Positions 40,111 to 50,153 of a DNA stretch of 64,000 nucleotides are shown here, one piece after another; within the stretch, counting starts at the first letter, position 1; the number at the start of each line of letters is the position of its first letter. Below the pieces are notes generated by a model. The model searched no databases and was not told where the DNA came from. It saw only the letters and a program-made list of their open reading frames with translations. Source of the DNA: Mucilaginibacter mali (GTDB taxonomy: Bacteria > Bacteroidota > Bacteroidia > Sphingobacteriales > Sphingobacteriaceae); assembly GCF_013283875.1 (NCBI RefSeq), contig NZ_CP054139.1, positions 1,612,001 through 1,676,000 of the forward strand, read 5' to 3'. Both the position numbers and the translations under genes were made by a program.

Positions 40111-43101
40111 TTATTTCAAAGAGATATTTGCACCTAAAACAAATGTGCGTGTTTGCGGATAGTTGTTGGTCCAATCGCCCGAACCGCGGGTAGAGTAATT
40201 ATTCTCCGGATCCCAGCCTATCCAATTGGTAAAGGTTTTAAGGTTACGACCGCTTAAATAAAACATCAGGCTGGCAACATGTATTTTATCTAAAAACTTT
40301 TGTGGCACAGTATAGCTCAGGGTAACATCCTTTATGCGGGTGTACGATGCATCGTGCACATAACCATAACCACGGGTGTTAGTGTATGATAGTGCCTGGA
40401 ATTGCTGGCTACCATTGGTAGGTGTCCAGTAACCAATTTCGGCCGGGGTATTCCTGCGGCCCGACTCATCGGCATAGTTATAATCCGGGTTGTTCTTCAG
40501 CATACCCTGCGCGGTTTGGATAAACACACTCAGGTTAAACGATTTGTAGCGGAAGGTGTTGGTTAAGCCGCCTGTCCATTTTGGCGCTGTTTGGCCAAGG
40601 ATGGTTTTATCGCCATCGGCAGTGATCTTGCCGTCGCCGTTCAGGTCGGCAAATTTCAGGTCGCCGGGTTTAGCGCCGGGATCCTGCTTAGATGCATCTT
40701 CGCCTGTTTGCCAAACGCCGGTCATCTTATAATCGTAAATTACGCTGATGGGTTGACCGATGAACCAGCGGTTACCCAAATCGTCTTTACCATCACCATA
40801 CAAGTCGATAATACGGTTGCGGTTAACCGCGTAAACGATATTGCTTTCCCATTTAAAATCCTTTAATGATACGTTTCGGGTGTTTAAGGTAACCTCGATA
40901 CCACGGTTGCCTATCTTGCCGATATTATCAAGCACGTTACCATAACCTGTAATAGCAGGCAGGTTGCGGCGTAAGATCAGGTCGGTTGTTTTTGAACTGT
41001 AAGCATCAATAACACCGTTAATGCGGCTGTTGAACAAAGAGAATTCGACACCGATGTTGGTGCTTTGCGTATTTTCCCAGTGCAGGTTAGCATTACCCAG
41101 GTTGCTGGCTAATACACCCACATAGCTGGTACCATTGAATGGGAAGCGGTTAGTACCATCGGTAGTGATGGTTTGGTAAACCGAAATAGCCTCGTTACCC
41201 GAACGGCCATATGAACCTCTAAGTTTTAAGTTGTTCACGATCTTAGAGTTCTTCATGAAATCCTCGTTAGATATATTCCAGCCCAAAGCTGCCGATGGGA
41301 AATAACCATATTTACTGGTATTGGCGCCAAATACCGACGAACCATCGCGGCGAACGGTAAACGTGGCCAGGTAGCGGCTATCGTACGAGTAATTGATACG
41401 GCCCATCTGCGAGTTCAGCGCATACCTGTCCTGGTATGATGACGCGGTTTGGGTAGAGCCTGCGCCAAGGTTGTTAAACGATAACTCATCGTTGATAAAA
41501 TTGGTGGCGCCGGCGGTAGAGGTAAAGTACTTACGCTGTTGCGAACTGTACAGACCGGTAAAGTCGATACGGTGTTTACCGAAATCGCGGGTATAAAGCA
41601 ACAGGTGATCCAGCGTGTACGACTGCGTTTCTGAGCTGGCCGCGCTTGCCGAACCCAGTGGCGTATTGGCCAAACGGCCGCTGTAGGTATCGTTGCGGGT
41701 TGGCAGGTAGGTGTAACCGGCATTCAGGCGGTAGCGCAAGCCTTTCAGCACACCACCAAATTTGATCTCGGCATAACCGTTACCGTTCAGGTTAACGCTA
41801 CGGCTGATCACATCGGTAGTTAAACCTAACAGCGGGTTAACATATAATTGTTCGGGTGCCATTGGATAAATGGTGTAAGTGCCATCGGCATTGTATACAT
41901 TGCCGTAAGGGCTCATCGCGGTTGCGTTCAGTAAGTTGGCACGGCCACCATCGTAATTGTTGTTGGCTAAAAATGCAGTAGCGCCTACCGACAGGTAATT
42001 GGTAACCTTTACATCCAGGTTTGAGCGGATGCCTACGCGGTTGTACTGGTAGCCTTTAATTACACCCTTCTGTTTCATGTAATCGCCCGAAAGGAAATAT
42101 TTCACATCCTCGGTACCACCTGATACGCTAACGTTATGATCCTGGATGATACCGGTTTGCGTAGTTTCTTTCACCCAATCAATGATGTGGCCGGCAGTGT
42201 AATTAGCCCTTTCCGAATTGTTGTAAACCGGTTCAGGAAATTGCTGGGTCAGTTTATTTTGCGATTCGTAATCAAGGAATTTTTGGGTAAATGATGCCGG
42301 ATCGCGCGGAGTAAGGATATGGCCCAGCTTTTCGGTACCTGCATAGCCGTTATAGCGGATAACCGGTTTACCCATAGTACCACGTTTGGTAGTGATCAGA
42401 ATTACGCCGTTTGAGCCGTTGGCACCATAGATAGCCACGGCCGAAGCATCTTTTAATATTTCCATCGACGCGATATCGTTAGGATTGATATCATTCAGCG
42501 AGCCTCCGCTTTTGCTCAGCGGGATCCCATCGACAACTACAAACGGACTTGAACTTGCAGTGATAGAGTTTTGACCGCGAACGGTTGTTGATGGCTGCGC
42601 GCCCGGAACGCTTGAAGTTGTAGTGATGTTAACACCGGCCACAGCACCTTCAAGCGCTTGTAATACGTTGGTAACCGGCAATTGCTCTAAGCGGGCCTTA
42701 GGTACCGAGGCTACCGAACCGGTAACATCCGAACGTTTTTGCTGGCCGTAACCTACAACTACTACTTCGTTAAGCCCCTTGCGGCTATCAGCAAGCGTAA
42801 TAGTAATGTTATGGTTTGTGCTGCTTACCTGCACACTTTTGGTTTCCATACCCACAAATGAGATACTGAGGGTAGCAGGTGCGGTAAATACCATTCTGAA
42901 AGTTCCGTCCGGACCGGCGGTAGCGCCTTGTGTTTTGCCGGCCACCGCTACAGAAGCCCCGGGCAATGGCGACCCGGTTTCGTCTACCACCTTGCCGGTA
43001 ACCGTATAGGCGGTTTGCGCGAAGGTGTTTTGCGTGAAAACATTAATTATTACGCTTATAAGTAAGGTGATAATTAATAGATGCGTAAATTTTTTTCTCA
43101 T
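40111..43101 (-). CDS. SusC/RagA-family TonB-linked outer-membrane transporter
   Basis: A 996-residue TonB-dependent transporter importing oligosaccharides. Signal peptide ends near NTFAQ; carboxypeptidase-D-like N-terminal domain (VTGKVVDETGSPLPGASVAV); TonB box/plug region (NEVVVVGYGQQKRSDVTGSV, VTNVLQALEGAVAGVNI, GANGSNGVILITTKRG), and a 22-strand barrel ending TRTFVLGANISLK. First gene of the SusCD operon. The 370-bp upstream region holds a C-tract site (43300-43329) proposed as the binding site of the divergent hybrid regulator. No anti-sigma or ECF gene is adjacent, so control is by the hybrid regulator. Confidence 0.97.
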   Translation of the reverse strand: MRKKFTHLLIITLLISVIINVFTQNTFAQTAYTVTGKVVDETGSPLPGASVAVAGKTQGATAGPDGTFRMVFTAPATLSISFVGMETKSVQVSSTNHNITITLADSRKGLNEVVVVGYGQQKRSDVTGSVASVPKARLEQLPVTNVLQALEGAVAGVNITTTSSVPGAQPSTTVRGQNSITASSSPFVVVDGIPLSKSGGSLNDINPNDIASMEILKDASAVAIYGANGSNGVILITTKRGTMGKPVIRYNGYAGTEKLGHILTPRDPASFTQKFLDYESQNKLTQQFPEPVYNNSERANYTAGHIIDWVKETTQTGIIQDHNVSVSGGTEDVKYFLSGDYMKQKGVIKGYQYNRVGIRSNLDVKVTNYLSVGATAFLANNNYDGGRANLLNATAMSPYGNVYNADGTYTIYPMAPEQLYVNPLLGLTTDVISRSVNLNGNGYAEIKFGGVLKGLRYRLNAGYTYLPTRNDTYSGRLANTPLGSASAASSETQSYTLDHLLLYTRDFGKHRIDFTGLYSSQQRKYFTSTAGATNFINDELSFNNLGAGSTQTASSYQDRYALNSQMGRINYSYDSRYLATFTVRRDGSSVFGANTSKYGYFPSAALGWNISNEDFMKNSKIVNNLKLRGSYGRSGNEAISVYQTITTDGTNRFPFNGTSYVGVLASNLGNANLHWENTQSTNIGVEFSLFNSRINGVIDAYSSKTTDLILRRNLPAITGYGNVLDNIGKIGNRGIEVTLNTRNVSLKDFKWESNIVYAVNRNRIIDLYGDGKDDLGNRWFIGQPISVIYDYKMTGVWQTGEDASKQDPGAKPGDLKFADLNGDGKITADGDKTILGQTAPKWTGGLTNTFRYKSFNLSVFIQTAQGMLKNNPDYNYADESGRRNTPAEIGYWTPTNGSQQFQALSYTNTRGYGYVHDASYTRIKDVTLSYTVPQKFLDKIHVASLMFYLSGRNLKTFTNWIGWDPENNYSTRGSGDWTNNYPQTRTFVLGANISLK

Positions 43102-43471
43102 AATTTTTAATTAATTAGCTTAATAGTTTGGTTTTTTTAGCGGCTGGTGTTTGTAACCGGTCGCGGTGGTTTTACAGCAGGTTGATTTAACTCATTGGCT
43201 TTTCAGGAATAATTAAAATATATTTGGTTATAATAAGCCCGGTGGTTGTCCCGGTAACAATTGGCAAGAACGAAATAAGGTGATTTCCGATTACTGCATG
43301 GGGGGTATAATCGTAATTTAAAGGGGGGGATTTTTTAACACCGCAAATAATGCTGTAAATGATGCGCTTAGCTTGTTTTACCTATAAAATGCAGCACATG
43401 TGCATAATTTATTAGTATAACTGTCAACAAAACATTAAATTTGAAATACCAATTTTCAAATCCACCATTTT
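43102..43471. other. Divergent regulatory spacer between susC-like and hybrid-regulator genes
   Basis: Holds the C-tract site at 43300-43329, a 10-bp palindrome GCACATGTGC (43394-43403) about 70 bp before the regulator start, and a TATATTTT box on the minus strand near 43220 that approaches TAnnTTTG. No gene is seen in the spacer. Confidence 0.5.
43300..43329 (-). promoter_or_regulatory. Candidate hybrid-regulator operator, site 1 (susC side)
   Basis: In the direction of SusC transcription: a run of 7 C, 17 nt ending TACGATTATA, then 6 C. Its second half, TACGATTATACCCCC, differs from TGCGATTTTACCCCC of site 2 at only two positions, and both sites have the same orientation to their target gene. 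It lies 199 bp before the SusC start. Confidence 0.65.
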
Positions 43472-46400
43472 TTGACTGATCTGCTACGCCGTACGGTACT
43501 TTTTTTAGGGATGCTTTGCCTGTTGACCGGCATGGCAGATGCGGCTTTGGCAACAGACCATCCCGTCCGTTATTTGGGCATCGAACAAGGCTTATCAAAC
43601 AACGCCGTAACCAGTATATATAAGGATAGCCATGGCTTTGTATGGATAAGCACCTACGATGGGCTTAACCGCTTTGACGGCAGCACGGTAAAGATCTATC
43701 GGAATGTTTGGGGCGACAACCGTTCGCTTAACAATAATCACTTGAATCGGATAACCGGCTACGGTAACCGCATTTACGTAGGCACCCAAAGCGGGCCGAT
43801 GTATTACGATTATGCCGACGCGCGCTTTCATTCCATATTATATCAGCCCGCCAAAGGCAATCTGCCGCAAAAAATAACGCATAACGTTAATGCCCTATAC
43901 TGCGGGGCAGGCGGAAAGCTGTATATCGGTACGGATTACGCCGGCCTTTTTATTTGCAACCCGGGCGATAGCGTAGCGCGACAGATAACGCTTGATAATG
44001 CTAATACCTGGTTTTCGGTACAGGCTATCGCGGCAGATAAGTATAAGCAGGTTTGGCTGTTCATTCGCGATGTTGGGCTTTGCCGCCTAAACACGCCAAA
44101 CCATATCGAGGTGATCGACGCCACATTAAAATCGGCTAATTGCTTATTGATCGACGCTTATGGAAAGATTTGGATAGGTACCGATAATGGCCTTTTTGTA
44201 TATAACCGTGCTGCTAAAAGTATCAGCCGGGTAATTAACAGCGCGCTCACCAGCGAAAATGTGGTGGATCTCCGTTTTTCCCGGTCGCGGCAACTGTGGA
44301 TAGGCACCAATGGCGGCGGCGTAAATATTATGGATACCACAAGTCATCGCATCAGGCATATTGTAAGCGGTAACGAAAATGGCTCGCTGCATAGCGATGC
44401 CATCAGCATGATATACGAGGATAACGGGGGATTAACCTGGGTAGCCACCCTGCGCGGCGGCGTAAACATCATCGACAACAACCCAGCGCCTTTTAAACTC
44501 ATCACACACGATCCTTTTAATAAGAATAGCGTGGTCAACAATTTCGCGCTTTCCTTTTGCGAGGACGAAGCCCATAATTTATGGATAGGCACCGATGGCG
44601 GGGGGCTAAGTTACTGGAACCGCAAGGCCGATCAGTACACCAGTTATGTGCATAGCGCGTCGTCAGGTTCGTTAAGCAGTAATTTTGTGGTGAGTGTATT
44701 GAAGGATAAGGCCAATCAAATATGGGTAGCTACGTTTAGTGGTGGGATCGACAGGTTTAATAAAACCGGCAATAGCTTCATACATTATACCTGCTACAAT
44801 CCGTATACCAAAACCGAGGATAAAAGCCTGTGGAAGCTGTTTTTAGATTCGCGTGGTGATATTTGGGCGGGCACTACCCGTGGCGGCGCCTTATATAAGT
44901 ATAACCGTGCGACAGACCGCTTTGAGGTGTTTGATAAAAATCTCATCAACATCCATGCCTTGTTTGAAGATAGCAAGGGCAACCTTTGGGCGGGTGATTA
45001 TTCCAGGCTGATCAAAATAGACATCGCCAATAAGAACCATCAGTACACCGAGATCAAAAACGCGGTGCGCTCCATAAACCAGGACCGGCAGGGGCGGCTA
45101 TGGCTGGGTACCGAGGGCGGCGGCTTGATAAGTTACGACAGTAAAACCCAGGCCATAAAACGCTACACCCGTGCCGATGGCCTGCCCAGTAACTCGGTAT
45201 TGAACGTATTGGTAGATAATAACGGCAATCTGTGGGGCAGCACCTACAATGGCTTAACCGAATACAATACTGCCACCGGTAAATTCAAAAACTTTTACGC
45301 TGCCGATGGCTTGCAAAGTAACCAGTTCAACTTCAACGCGGCGCTAAAGCTGCAATCGGGCGAGCTGGCTTTTGGGGGGATCAACGGCTTTAACCTGTTT
45401 TATCCGGATAGTGTAAAGCTGGCGGTTCATCAACCACAGTTAACTTTCACCGGCTTGCGTATCAGTAATAAAAACGTAGAGGGTACAACCAACTATACCG
45501 GCAACCAGGCCATCGTAGATCTGAAAGAGATCAGCGTGCCTTATGATCAGGCTACCCTGGCTGTCGATTATACCGCTTTAGAATATTCCTTTCCGGATAA
45601 GATCAGCTATTCGTATTACCTGGATAACTGGGATCACGGCTGGAATAATGTAGGAACACTGAAAACCGCTTACTACACCCGCCTTAACGAGGGTACCTAC
45701 ACCTTATATATACGCGCCACCAACACAGCCGGTAACTGGAGCGATAACCAGTTACGCTTAAAGCTCATCGTGCTGCCGCCATGGTACCGCACCTGGTGGG
45801 CATGGCTGCTGTATATATCGGCCATTTGCGCGGTTATTTATTGGTACTGGCAATACCGTATCAGGCAAACGCACCTGCAATACGAAATTGAGATAGCCAA
45901 TCTGAAAGTGGAAAAAGAGAAGGAAGCGAACGAAAAGAAGCTGTCGTTCTTTACCAACGTATCGCACGAATTCCGTACGCCATTAACGCTCATTATCAAC
46001 CCGATAAAAGACCTGCTGCGACAGGATAAAACGCATAACGAAGAATTGAACATCGTTTACCGCAACGCCCGCCGCCTGCTGGGTTTGGTAGACCACCTGC
46101 TGCTGTTCCGCAAAACCGAAAGCGAAAATGCCGATCTGAAAGTAAGCAAGGTAAACTTTGCCGATCTGAGCCGGGATGTATACACCTGTTTCCTTCACCA
46201 GGCCAAGATCAAGAACATCAGCTATCAATTCGAGAACGCCAGCGACCAGATAGAATTGTATGTAGACCGCGAGAAGATAGAGATAGCGCTGTTCAACCTT
46301 ATCTCCAATGCGGTGAAATTTACACCCGATGGAGGCAGCATCCATATTAATATTAAACAGGATGAGCGCTTTGTGTATTTTGAGATTACCGATAGCGGCA

Positions 46401-47545
46401 TCGGCATTACCGCCGAGGTAGGGGAGCGTTTATTTGATAAATTTTACCAGGTAAAGGATGCCAACTCCCTGAAAACAGGTTTCGGAATAGGTTTATACCT
46501 TGTGAAAACGTTTATGGAAAGCCATAGCGGTACCATCAATTACAAAAGCACGGCAGGTGGTGGCGGTACTACATTTACTTTATGCTTACCAAAAGGTAAG
46601 GAGCATTTGGGCGCCTATCCGATAGTGGAGTCGGCAACGGAGGGCTACTCATACGCTGCCGAGGAACTGATCGATTACGATAACACACTCGAAAAACCCC
46701 TTGAAAACGGCGTTACGGATCTGAACCTGCTGATATCGGATAAGCAATCGGTGTTGGTGATAGACGACAATAACGAGATCCGCACTTATATTAAAAAGAT
46801 CTTCGCGGCAGAATACGAAGTGTTTGAAGCCGAGAACGGCGAGCGTGGACTGGAACTGATCAAAAAGCACCTGCCCGATGTGATCATCAGCGATATTGTA
46901 ATGCCCGGTTTAAGCGGCATGGAACTGATCCGTATCGTTAAGCAGGATTCGACCCTTAGCCATATCCCCATCATCCTGTTAACCGGCGAGGCCGCGCCGG
47001 CTATCCGTTTGCAGGGTATAGAAGAAGGCGCGGTTGATTTTATGAACAAACCTTTTGACAAGGACCTGTTGGTAGCCCGGGTGAAAGGCATCATCAAAAA
47101 CAAAAGCGAACTGCAAAATTATTTCTTCAGCGAGATCACACTGAAAGGCAAAAGCCGAAACGTATCCGAAGAGCATAAGGACTTTCTGTATCGCTGTATC
47201 GAAATTATCGAGAACTCGCTGACGGATCCCGAACTGGAGGTTAACGCCATTGCCGATAAGATGGGGATGAGCTATTCCAGCCTGTATAAAAAAATAAGGC
47301 AGGTAACAGGGCAATCTATCAACGGCTTCATTAGGTTCGTTCGTTTGCGTAAGGCTGCCGAATTGATGATCAATACCAACTGCAATGTTAACGAGGCGGC
47401 TTTTAGGGTAGGGTTTAACGATATCAAATATTTCCGCGAGCATTTCCACAAGCAGTTCGGCATTAACCCGTCCGAGTTTATTAAGCAACACCGGGTGGCT
47501 TTCCAAAAATCATACAGCCTGAAGCAGCGTAAGGTGAAAGGATAA
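43472..47545 (+). CDS. Hybrid two-component system regulator (HTCS), PUL sensor
   Basis: A 1357-residue single-protein two-component system. Order: signal peptide (1-27), periplasmic sensor of two seven-bladed propellers (Reg_prop units such as GLSNNAVTSIYKDSHGFVWI and WIGTNGGGVNIMD, about 30-650), Y_Y_Y domain (about 680-760), membrane segment (about 775-793), histidine kinase with FFTNVSHEFRTPLTLI (His 832) and NLISNAVKFTPDGG, DSGIGI, GFGIGLYLVK; receiver domain (VLVIDDNNEIRTY, Asp 1141 in IISDIVMPG), AraC HTH (about 1250-1350). The start is TTG 43472; the next ATG (43511) would cut the signal peptide. Senses an oligosaccharide and activates SusCD and the downstream enzyme operon. Confidence 0.97.
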   Translation: MTDLLRRTVLFLGMLCLLTGMADAALATDHPVRYLGIEQGLSNNAVTSIYKDSHGFVWISTYDGLNRFDGSTVKIYRNVWGDNRSLNNNHLNRITGYGNRIYVGTQSGPMYYDYADARFHSILYQPAKGNLPQKITHNVNALYCGAGGKLYIGTDYAGLFICNPGDSVARQITLDNANTWFSVQAIAADKYKQVWLFIRDVGLCRLNTPNHIEVIDATLKSANCLLIDAYGKIWIGTDNGLFVYNRAAKSISRVINSALTSENVVDLRFSRSRQLWIGTNGGGVNIMDTTSHRIRHIVSGNENGSLHSDAISMIYEDNGGLTWVATLRGGVNIIDNNPAPFKLITHDPFNKNSVVNNFALSFCEDEAHNLWIGTDGGGLSYWNRKADQYTSYVHSASSGSLSSNFVVSVLKDKANQIWVATFSGGIDRFNKTGNSFIHYTCYNPYTKTEDKSLWKLFLDSRGDIWAGTTRGGALYKYNRATDRFEVFDKNLINIHALFEDSKGNLWAGDYSRLIKIDIANKNHQYTEIKNAVRSINQDRQGRLWLGTEGGGLISYDSKTQAIKRYTRADGLPSNSVLNVLVDNNGNLWGSTYNGLTEYNTATGKFKNFYAADGLQSNQFNFNAALKLQSGELAFGGINGFNLFYPDSVKLAVHQPQLTFTGLRISNKNVEGTTNYTGNQAIVDLKEISVPYDQATLAVDYTALEYSFPDKISYSYYLDNWDHGWNNVGTLKTAYYTRLNEGTYTLYIRATNTAGNWSDNQLRLKLIVLPPWYRTWWAWLLYISAICAVIYWYWQYRIRQTHLQYEIEIANLKVEKEKEANEKKLSFFTNVSHEFRTPLTLIINPIKDLLRQDKTHNEELNIVYRNARRLLGLVDHLLLFRKTESENADLKVSKVNFADLSRDVYTCFLHQAKIKNISYQFENASDQIELYVDREKIEIALFNLISNAVKFTPDGGSIHINIKQDERFVYFEITDSGIGITAEVGERLFDKFYQVKDANSLKTGFGIGLYLVKTFMESHSGTINYKSTAGGGGTTFTLCLPKGKEHLGAYPIVESATEGYSYAAEELIDYDNTLEKPLENGVTDLNLLISDKQSVLVIDDNNEIRTYIKKIFAAEYEVFEAENGERGLELIKKHLPDVIISDIVMPGLSGMELIRIVKQDSTLSHIPIILLTGEAAPAIRLQGIEEGAVDFMNKPFDKDLLVARVKGIIKNKSELQNYFFSEITLKGKSRNVSEEHKDFLYRCIEIIENSLTDPELEVNAIADKMGMSYSSLYKKIRQVTGQSINGFIRFVRLRKAAELMINTNCNVNEAAFRVGFNDIKYFREHFHKQFGINPSEFIKQHRVAFQKSYSLKQRKVKG

Positions 47546-47562
47546 GCGCTTATTAAGAATAT

Positions 47563-47588
47563 CCCCCGCAAAATGCGATTTTACCCCC
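47563..47588 (+). promoter_or_regulatory. Candidate hybrid-regulator operator, site 2 (enzyme operon)
   Basis: CCCCC, 16 nt ending TGCGATTTTA, CCCCC. Same orientation and core as the site before SusC. It lies 99 bp before the GTG start of the BNR_4 gene and just after the regulator's stop codon. Two C-tracts about 21 bp apart would sit on one face of DNA, as expected for tandem AraC-type binding. Confidence 0.65.
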
Positions 47589-47686
47589 TTACCATGCGCT
47601 TAAAAAGTGTGTAATTAGCAAATCAATTATAAATTTACGTACCAGTATGTAAGGCTGTGCTATCGTAAAAACTAAATCAAATTGAA

Positions 47687-49024
47687 GTGCTAAAAAAACT
47701 AATCATTACGCTGGTATTCGCAATAATAATTTGCGCTGTAATGCCGTTGTGTACCCATGCGCAGCAAGCCGCCAAAATTATACCGATACCCACCGCCGGG
47801 GCCTGGGCAAATAACAGCGTTAATACGGTCATCTTCCGTAAAAATTCGCTGGTTACGGCAGGCGGTTATCAGTATGCCGCCTTTTATGATAACGATCAGT
47901 TTGTGGTGCTGGCCAAACGCAAAACCGGCGCCGAAGGCTGGCAGATCAACCGCACCCAATATAAAGGTGATGCTACCGACGCGCATAAATCTATCAGTAT
48001 CATGGTAGATGGCGCGGGTTTCCTGCATGTAGTTTGGGGCCTGCATAATAACCCTGTTAATTATGCTAAAAGCCAGTCGCCCGGTTCGCTCACTTTGGGC
48101 GATAAACTAAGCATGACCGGCGACCATGAACAAAAGGTAAGCTACCCCGAATTTTACAAACAAGCCAACGGCGATCTGCTTTTCTTTTACCGGGATGGTG
48201 CATCGGGTAACGGCAACCTGCTGGTAGATACCTATCATACCAAAACTCAAAAATGGGAACGCCTGCAGGATAACCTGATAGACGGCGAAGGCCAGCGTAG
48301 CGCCTACTGGCAAATTACGGTTGATGTTAAGGGCACTATCCATATCTCGTGGGTATGGCGCGAATCGCCCGATGTGGCCAGTAACCACGATATTGCCTAT
48401 GCCTGTTCAAAAGATGGCGGCAAGACCTGGCAAAAGTCTACAGGTGAAATTTACCACCTGCCCATCACCGCTTCCAACGCCGAATATGCCTGCCGCATCC
48501 CGCAAAAAAGCGAACTGATCAACCAAACATCCATGTTTGCCGATGCGCAGGGGCAGCCCTTTATTGCCACCTACTGGCGCGAGCAGGGGCAAACCGTGCC
48601 ACAGTATCATATTGTTTACAAAACCGGTGCAACATGGCAGGTAAATAACCTGTCTTTTCGCAAAGGCGCGTTTAGTTTAAGCGGTGGTGGTACCAAGCAG
48701 ATCCCGATATCAAGGCCACAAATTATTGCCTGGCCTGTTAAAGGACAAATGGCTGCCGCGCTGATATTCAGAGATGCCGATCTGGGTGATAAGGTTTCGA
48801 TTGCGGTAACGGCCGATATTAAACAAGGTAAATGGCAGGTAAGCAATCTTACTGATGCATCGGTAGGATCGTGGGAGCCTACTTACGATACCGAGTTGTG
48901 GAAGCAAAGCCGTGTGCTGAACCTCTTCGTGCAGAAAAATGTGCAGGTTGATGGGGAAGGACGCGCCAATATCCCACCGCAACCAGTACAGGTGATAGAA
49001 TGGAAGCCTACAGCCATAAAATAA
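47687..49024 (+). CDS. BNR_4 beta-propeller glycan enzyme (possible GH145-like)
   Basis: A 445-residue secreted protein from GTG 47687, with signal peptide ending CTHAQ. BNR_4 propeller signature: ATDAHKSISIMVDGAGFLHV, HNNPVNYAKSQSPGSLTLGD, YPEFYKQANGDLLFFYRDGA, GQRSAYWQITVDVKGTIHIS. The best characterised members of this fold are the GH145 L-Rha-alpha-1,4-GlcA hydrolases and the related PL24/PL25 ulvan lyases. Given the arabinogalactan-like context, GH145 activity (removal of rhamnose capping glucuronate) is my preferred reading, but the catalytic residues cannot be assigned without alignment. First gene of a five-gene operon. Confidence 0.75.
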   Translation: MLKKLIITLVFAIIICAVMPLCTHAQQAAKIIPIPTAGAWANNSVNTVIFRKNSLVTAGGYQYAAFYDNDQFVVLAKRKTGAEGWQINRTQYKGDATDAHKSISIMVDGAGFLHVVWGLHNNPVNYAKSQSPGSLTLGDKLSMTGDHEQKVSYPEFYKQANGDLLFFYRDGASGNGNLLVDTYHTKTQKWERLQDNLIDGEGQRSAYWQITVDVKGTIHISWVWRESPDVASNHDIAYACSKDGGKTWQKSTGEIYHLPITASNAEYACRIPQKSELINQTSMFADAQGQPFIATYWREQGQTVPQYHIVYKTGATWQVNNLSFRKGAFSLSGGGTKQIPISRPQIIAWPVKGQMAAALIFRDADLGDKVSIAVTADIKQGKWQVSNLTDASVGSWEPTYDTELWKQSRVLNLFVQKNVQVDGEGRANIPPQPVQVIEWKPTAIK

Positions 49025-49042
49025 ATTCGACGCTAAAAACCT

Positions 49043-50152
49043 ATGATAAAACGATACCAACTAACGACTTTCGCGCTGCTGCTTACCGGCAGTATACTGA
49101 GGGCACAAACCAAGGTTGCCGAATTTACCCCCGGCGCCATCTGGCCCGATGATAAGGGCGTGCACATTAATGCCCACGGCGGCGGCATGCTCTATCAAAA
49201 AGGGACCTATTACTGGTACGGTGAACATAAAATAGAAGGCGGCGCCGGTAACCGGGCCATGGTGGGAGTGCACTGCTATTCATCAAAAGACCTTTATAAC
49301 TGGAAGGATGAGGGCATTGCCCTAAGCGTATCGCCCGATAGTACCAACGATATTGCCAAAGGCTGCATACTGGAGCGCCCCAAGGTGGTTTATAATAAAA
49401 AAACTAAAAAATATGTGATGTGGTTCCATTTGGAATTGCGCGGACAAGGTTACAAGGCCGCCCGGGCAGGCGTCGCTACTGCTGATAAAGCCGCGGGGCC
49501 ATTTAAGTTTATCCGCAGCTACCGCCCCAATGCAGGCTTTATGCCCATTTATCCCGAAGGAACCGCCGAAGCGGATAAAGTAAATTGTGATAAGCCAAAG
49601 GATAAAAGCGAAGGTTTCTTTTGCCGCGACTTGCCCGGCGGACAGATGGCCCGCGATATGAACGTATTTGTGGATGATGACGGCAAAGCCTACCACATCT
49701 TCTCGGCCGAGGAGAATTTTACACTGGATATTGCCGAACTGAATGATGATTACACCGGCCACACCGGCAAATTCGCACGGGTATATGCCGGTCACCAAAC
49801 CGAAGCGCCGGCCATTTTTAAGCATAATGGTATTTATTATATGATCGGCTCGGGCACTACAGGTTGGGCACCGAACCCGGCAAGGTGGTTCACGGCTAAA
49901 TCCATCTATGGCCCCTGGACTTACCACGGCAACCCATGCGTGGGCAACGCTGCTGAGATCACTTTTGGCGGACAAAGCACCTATGTATTGCCGGTTGAGG
50001 GTAAAAAGAATGCCTTTATTTTTATGGCCGATAAATGGACGCCAAAGAATGCCATCGACGGCCGTTACCTGTGGCTGCCAGTTACTTTTAAAGGCGACGA
50101 CATCGAAATAAACTGGCTGGATAAGTGGAACCTGGATGTATTTAAAAAATAA
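49043..50152 (+). CDS. Glycoside hydrolase family 43 (galactanase-type subfamily)
   Basis: A 369-residue secreted five-bladed propeller enzyme with signal peptide ending LRAQ. Motifs typical of GH43 subfamilies 24/34: GVHINAHGGGMLYQKGTYYW, CILERPKVVYNKKTKKYVMW, RDMNVFVDDDGKAYHIFSAE, and the probable acid in HQTEAPAIFKHNGIYYMIGS followed by TGWAPNP. Those subfamilies include exo-beta-1,3-galactanases acting on arabinogalactan backbones. 18 bp after the BNR_4 gene; its stop is one base before the GH2 start. Family certain, subfamily likely, substrate inferred. Confidence 0.9.
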   Translation: MIKRYQLTTFALLLTGSILRAQTKVAEFTPGAIWPDDKGVHINAHGGGMLYQKGTYYWYGEHKIEGGAGNRAMVGVHCYSSKDLYNWKDEGIALSVSPDSTNDIAKGCILERPKVVYNKKTKKYVMWFHLELRGQGYKAARAGVATADKAAGPFKFIRSYRPNAGFMPIYPEGTAEADKVNCDKPKDKSEGFFCRDLPGGQMARDMNVFVDDDGKAYHIFSAEENFTLDIAELNDDYTGHTGKFARVYAGHQTEAPAIFKHNGIYYMIGSGTTGWAPNPARWFTAKSIYGPWTYHGNPCVGNAAEITFGGQSTYVLPVEGKKNAFIFMADKWTPKNAIDGRYLWLPVTFKGDDIEINWLDKWNLDVFKK

Positions 50153-50153
50153 A

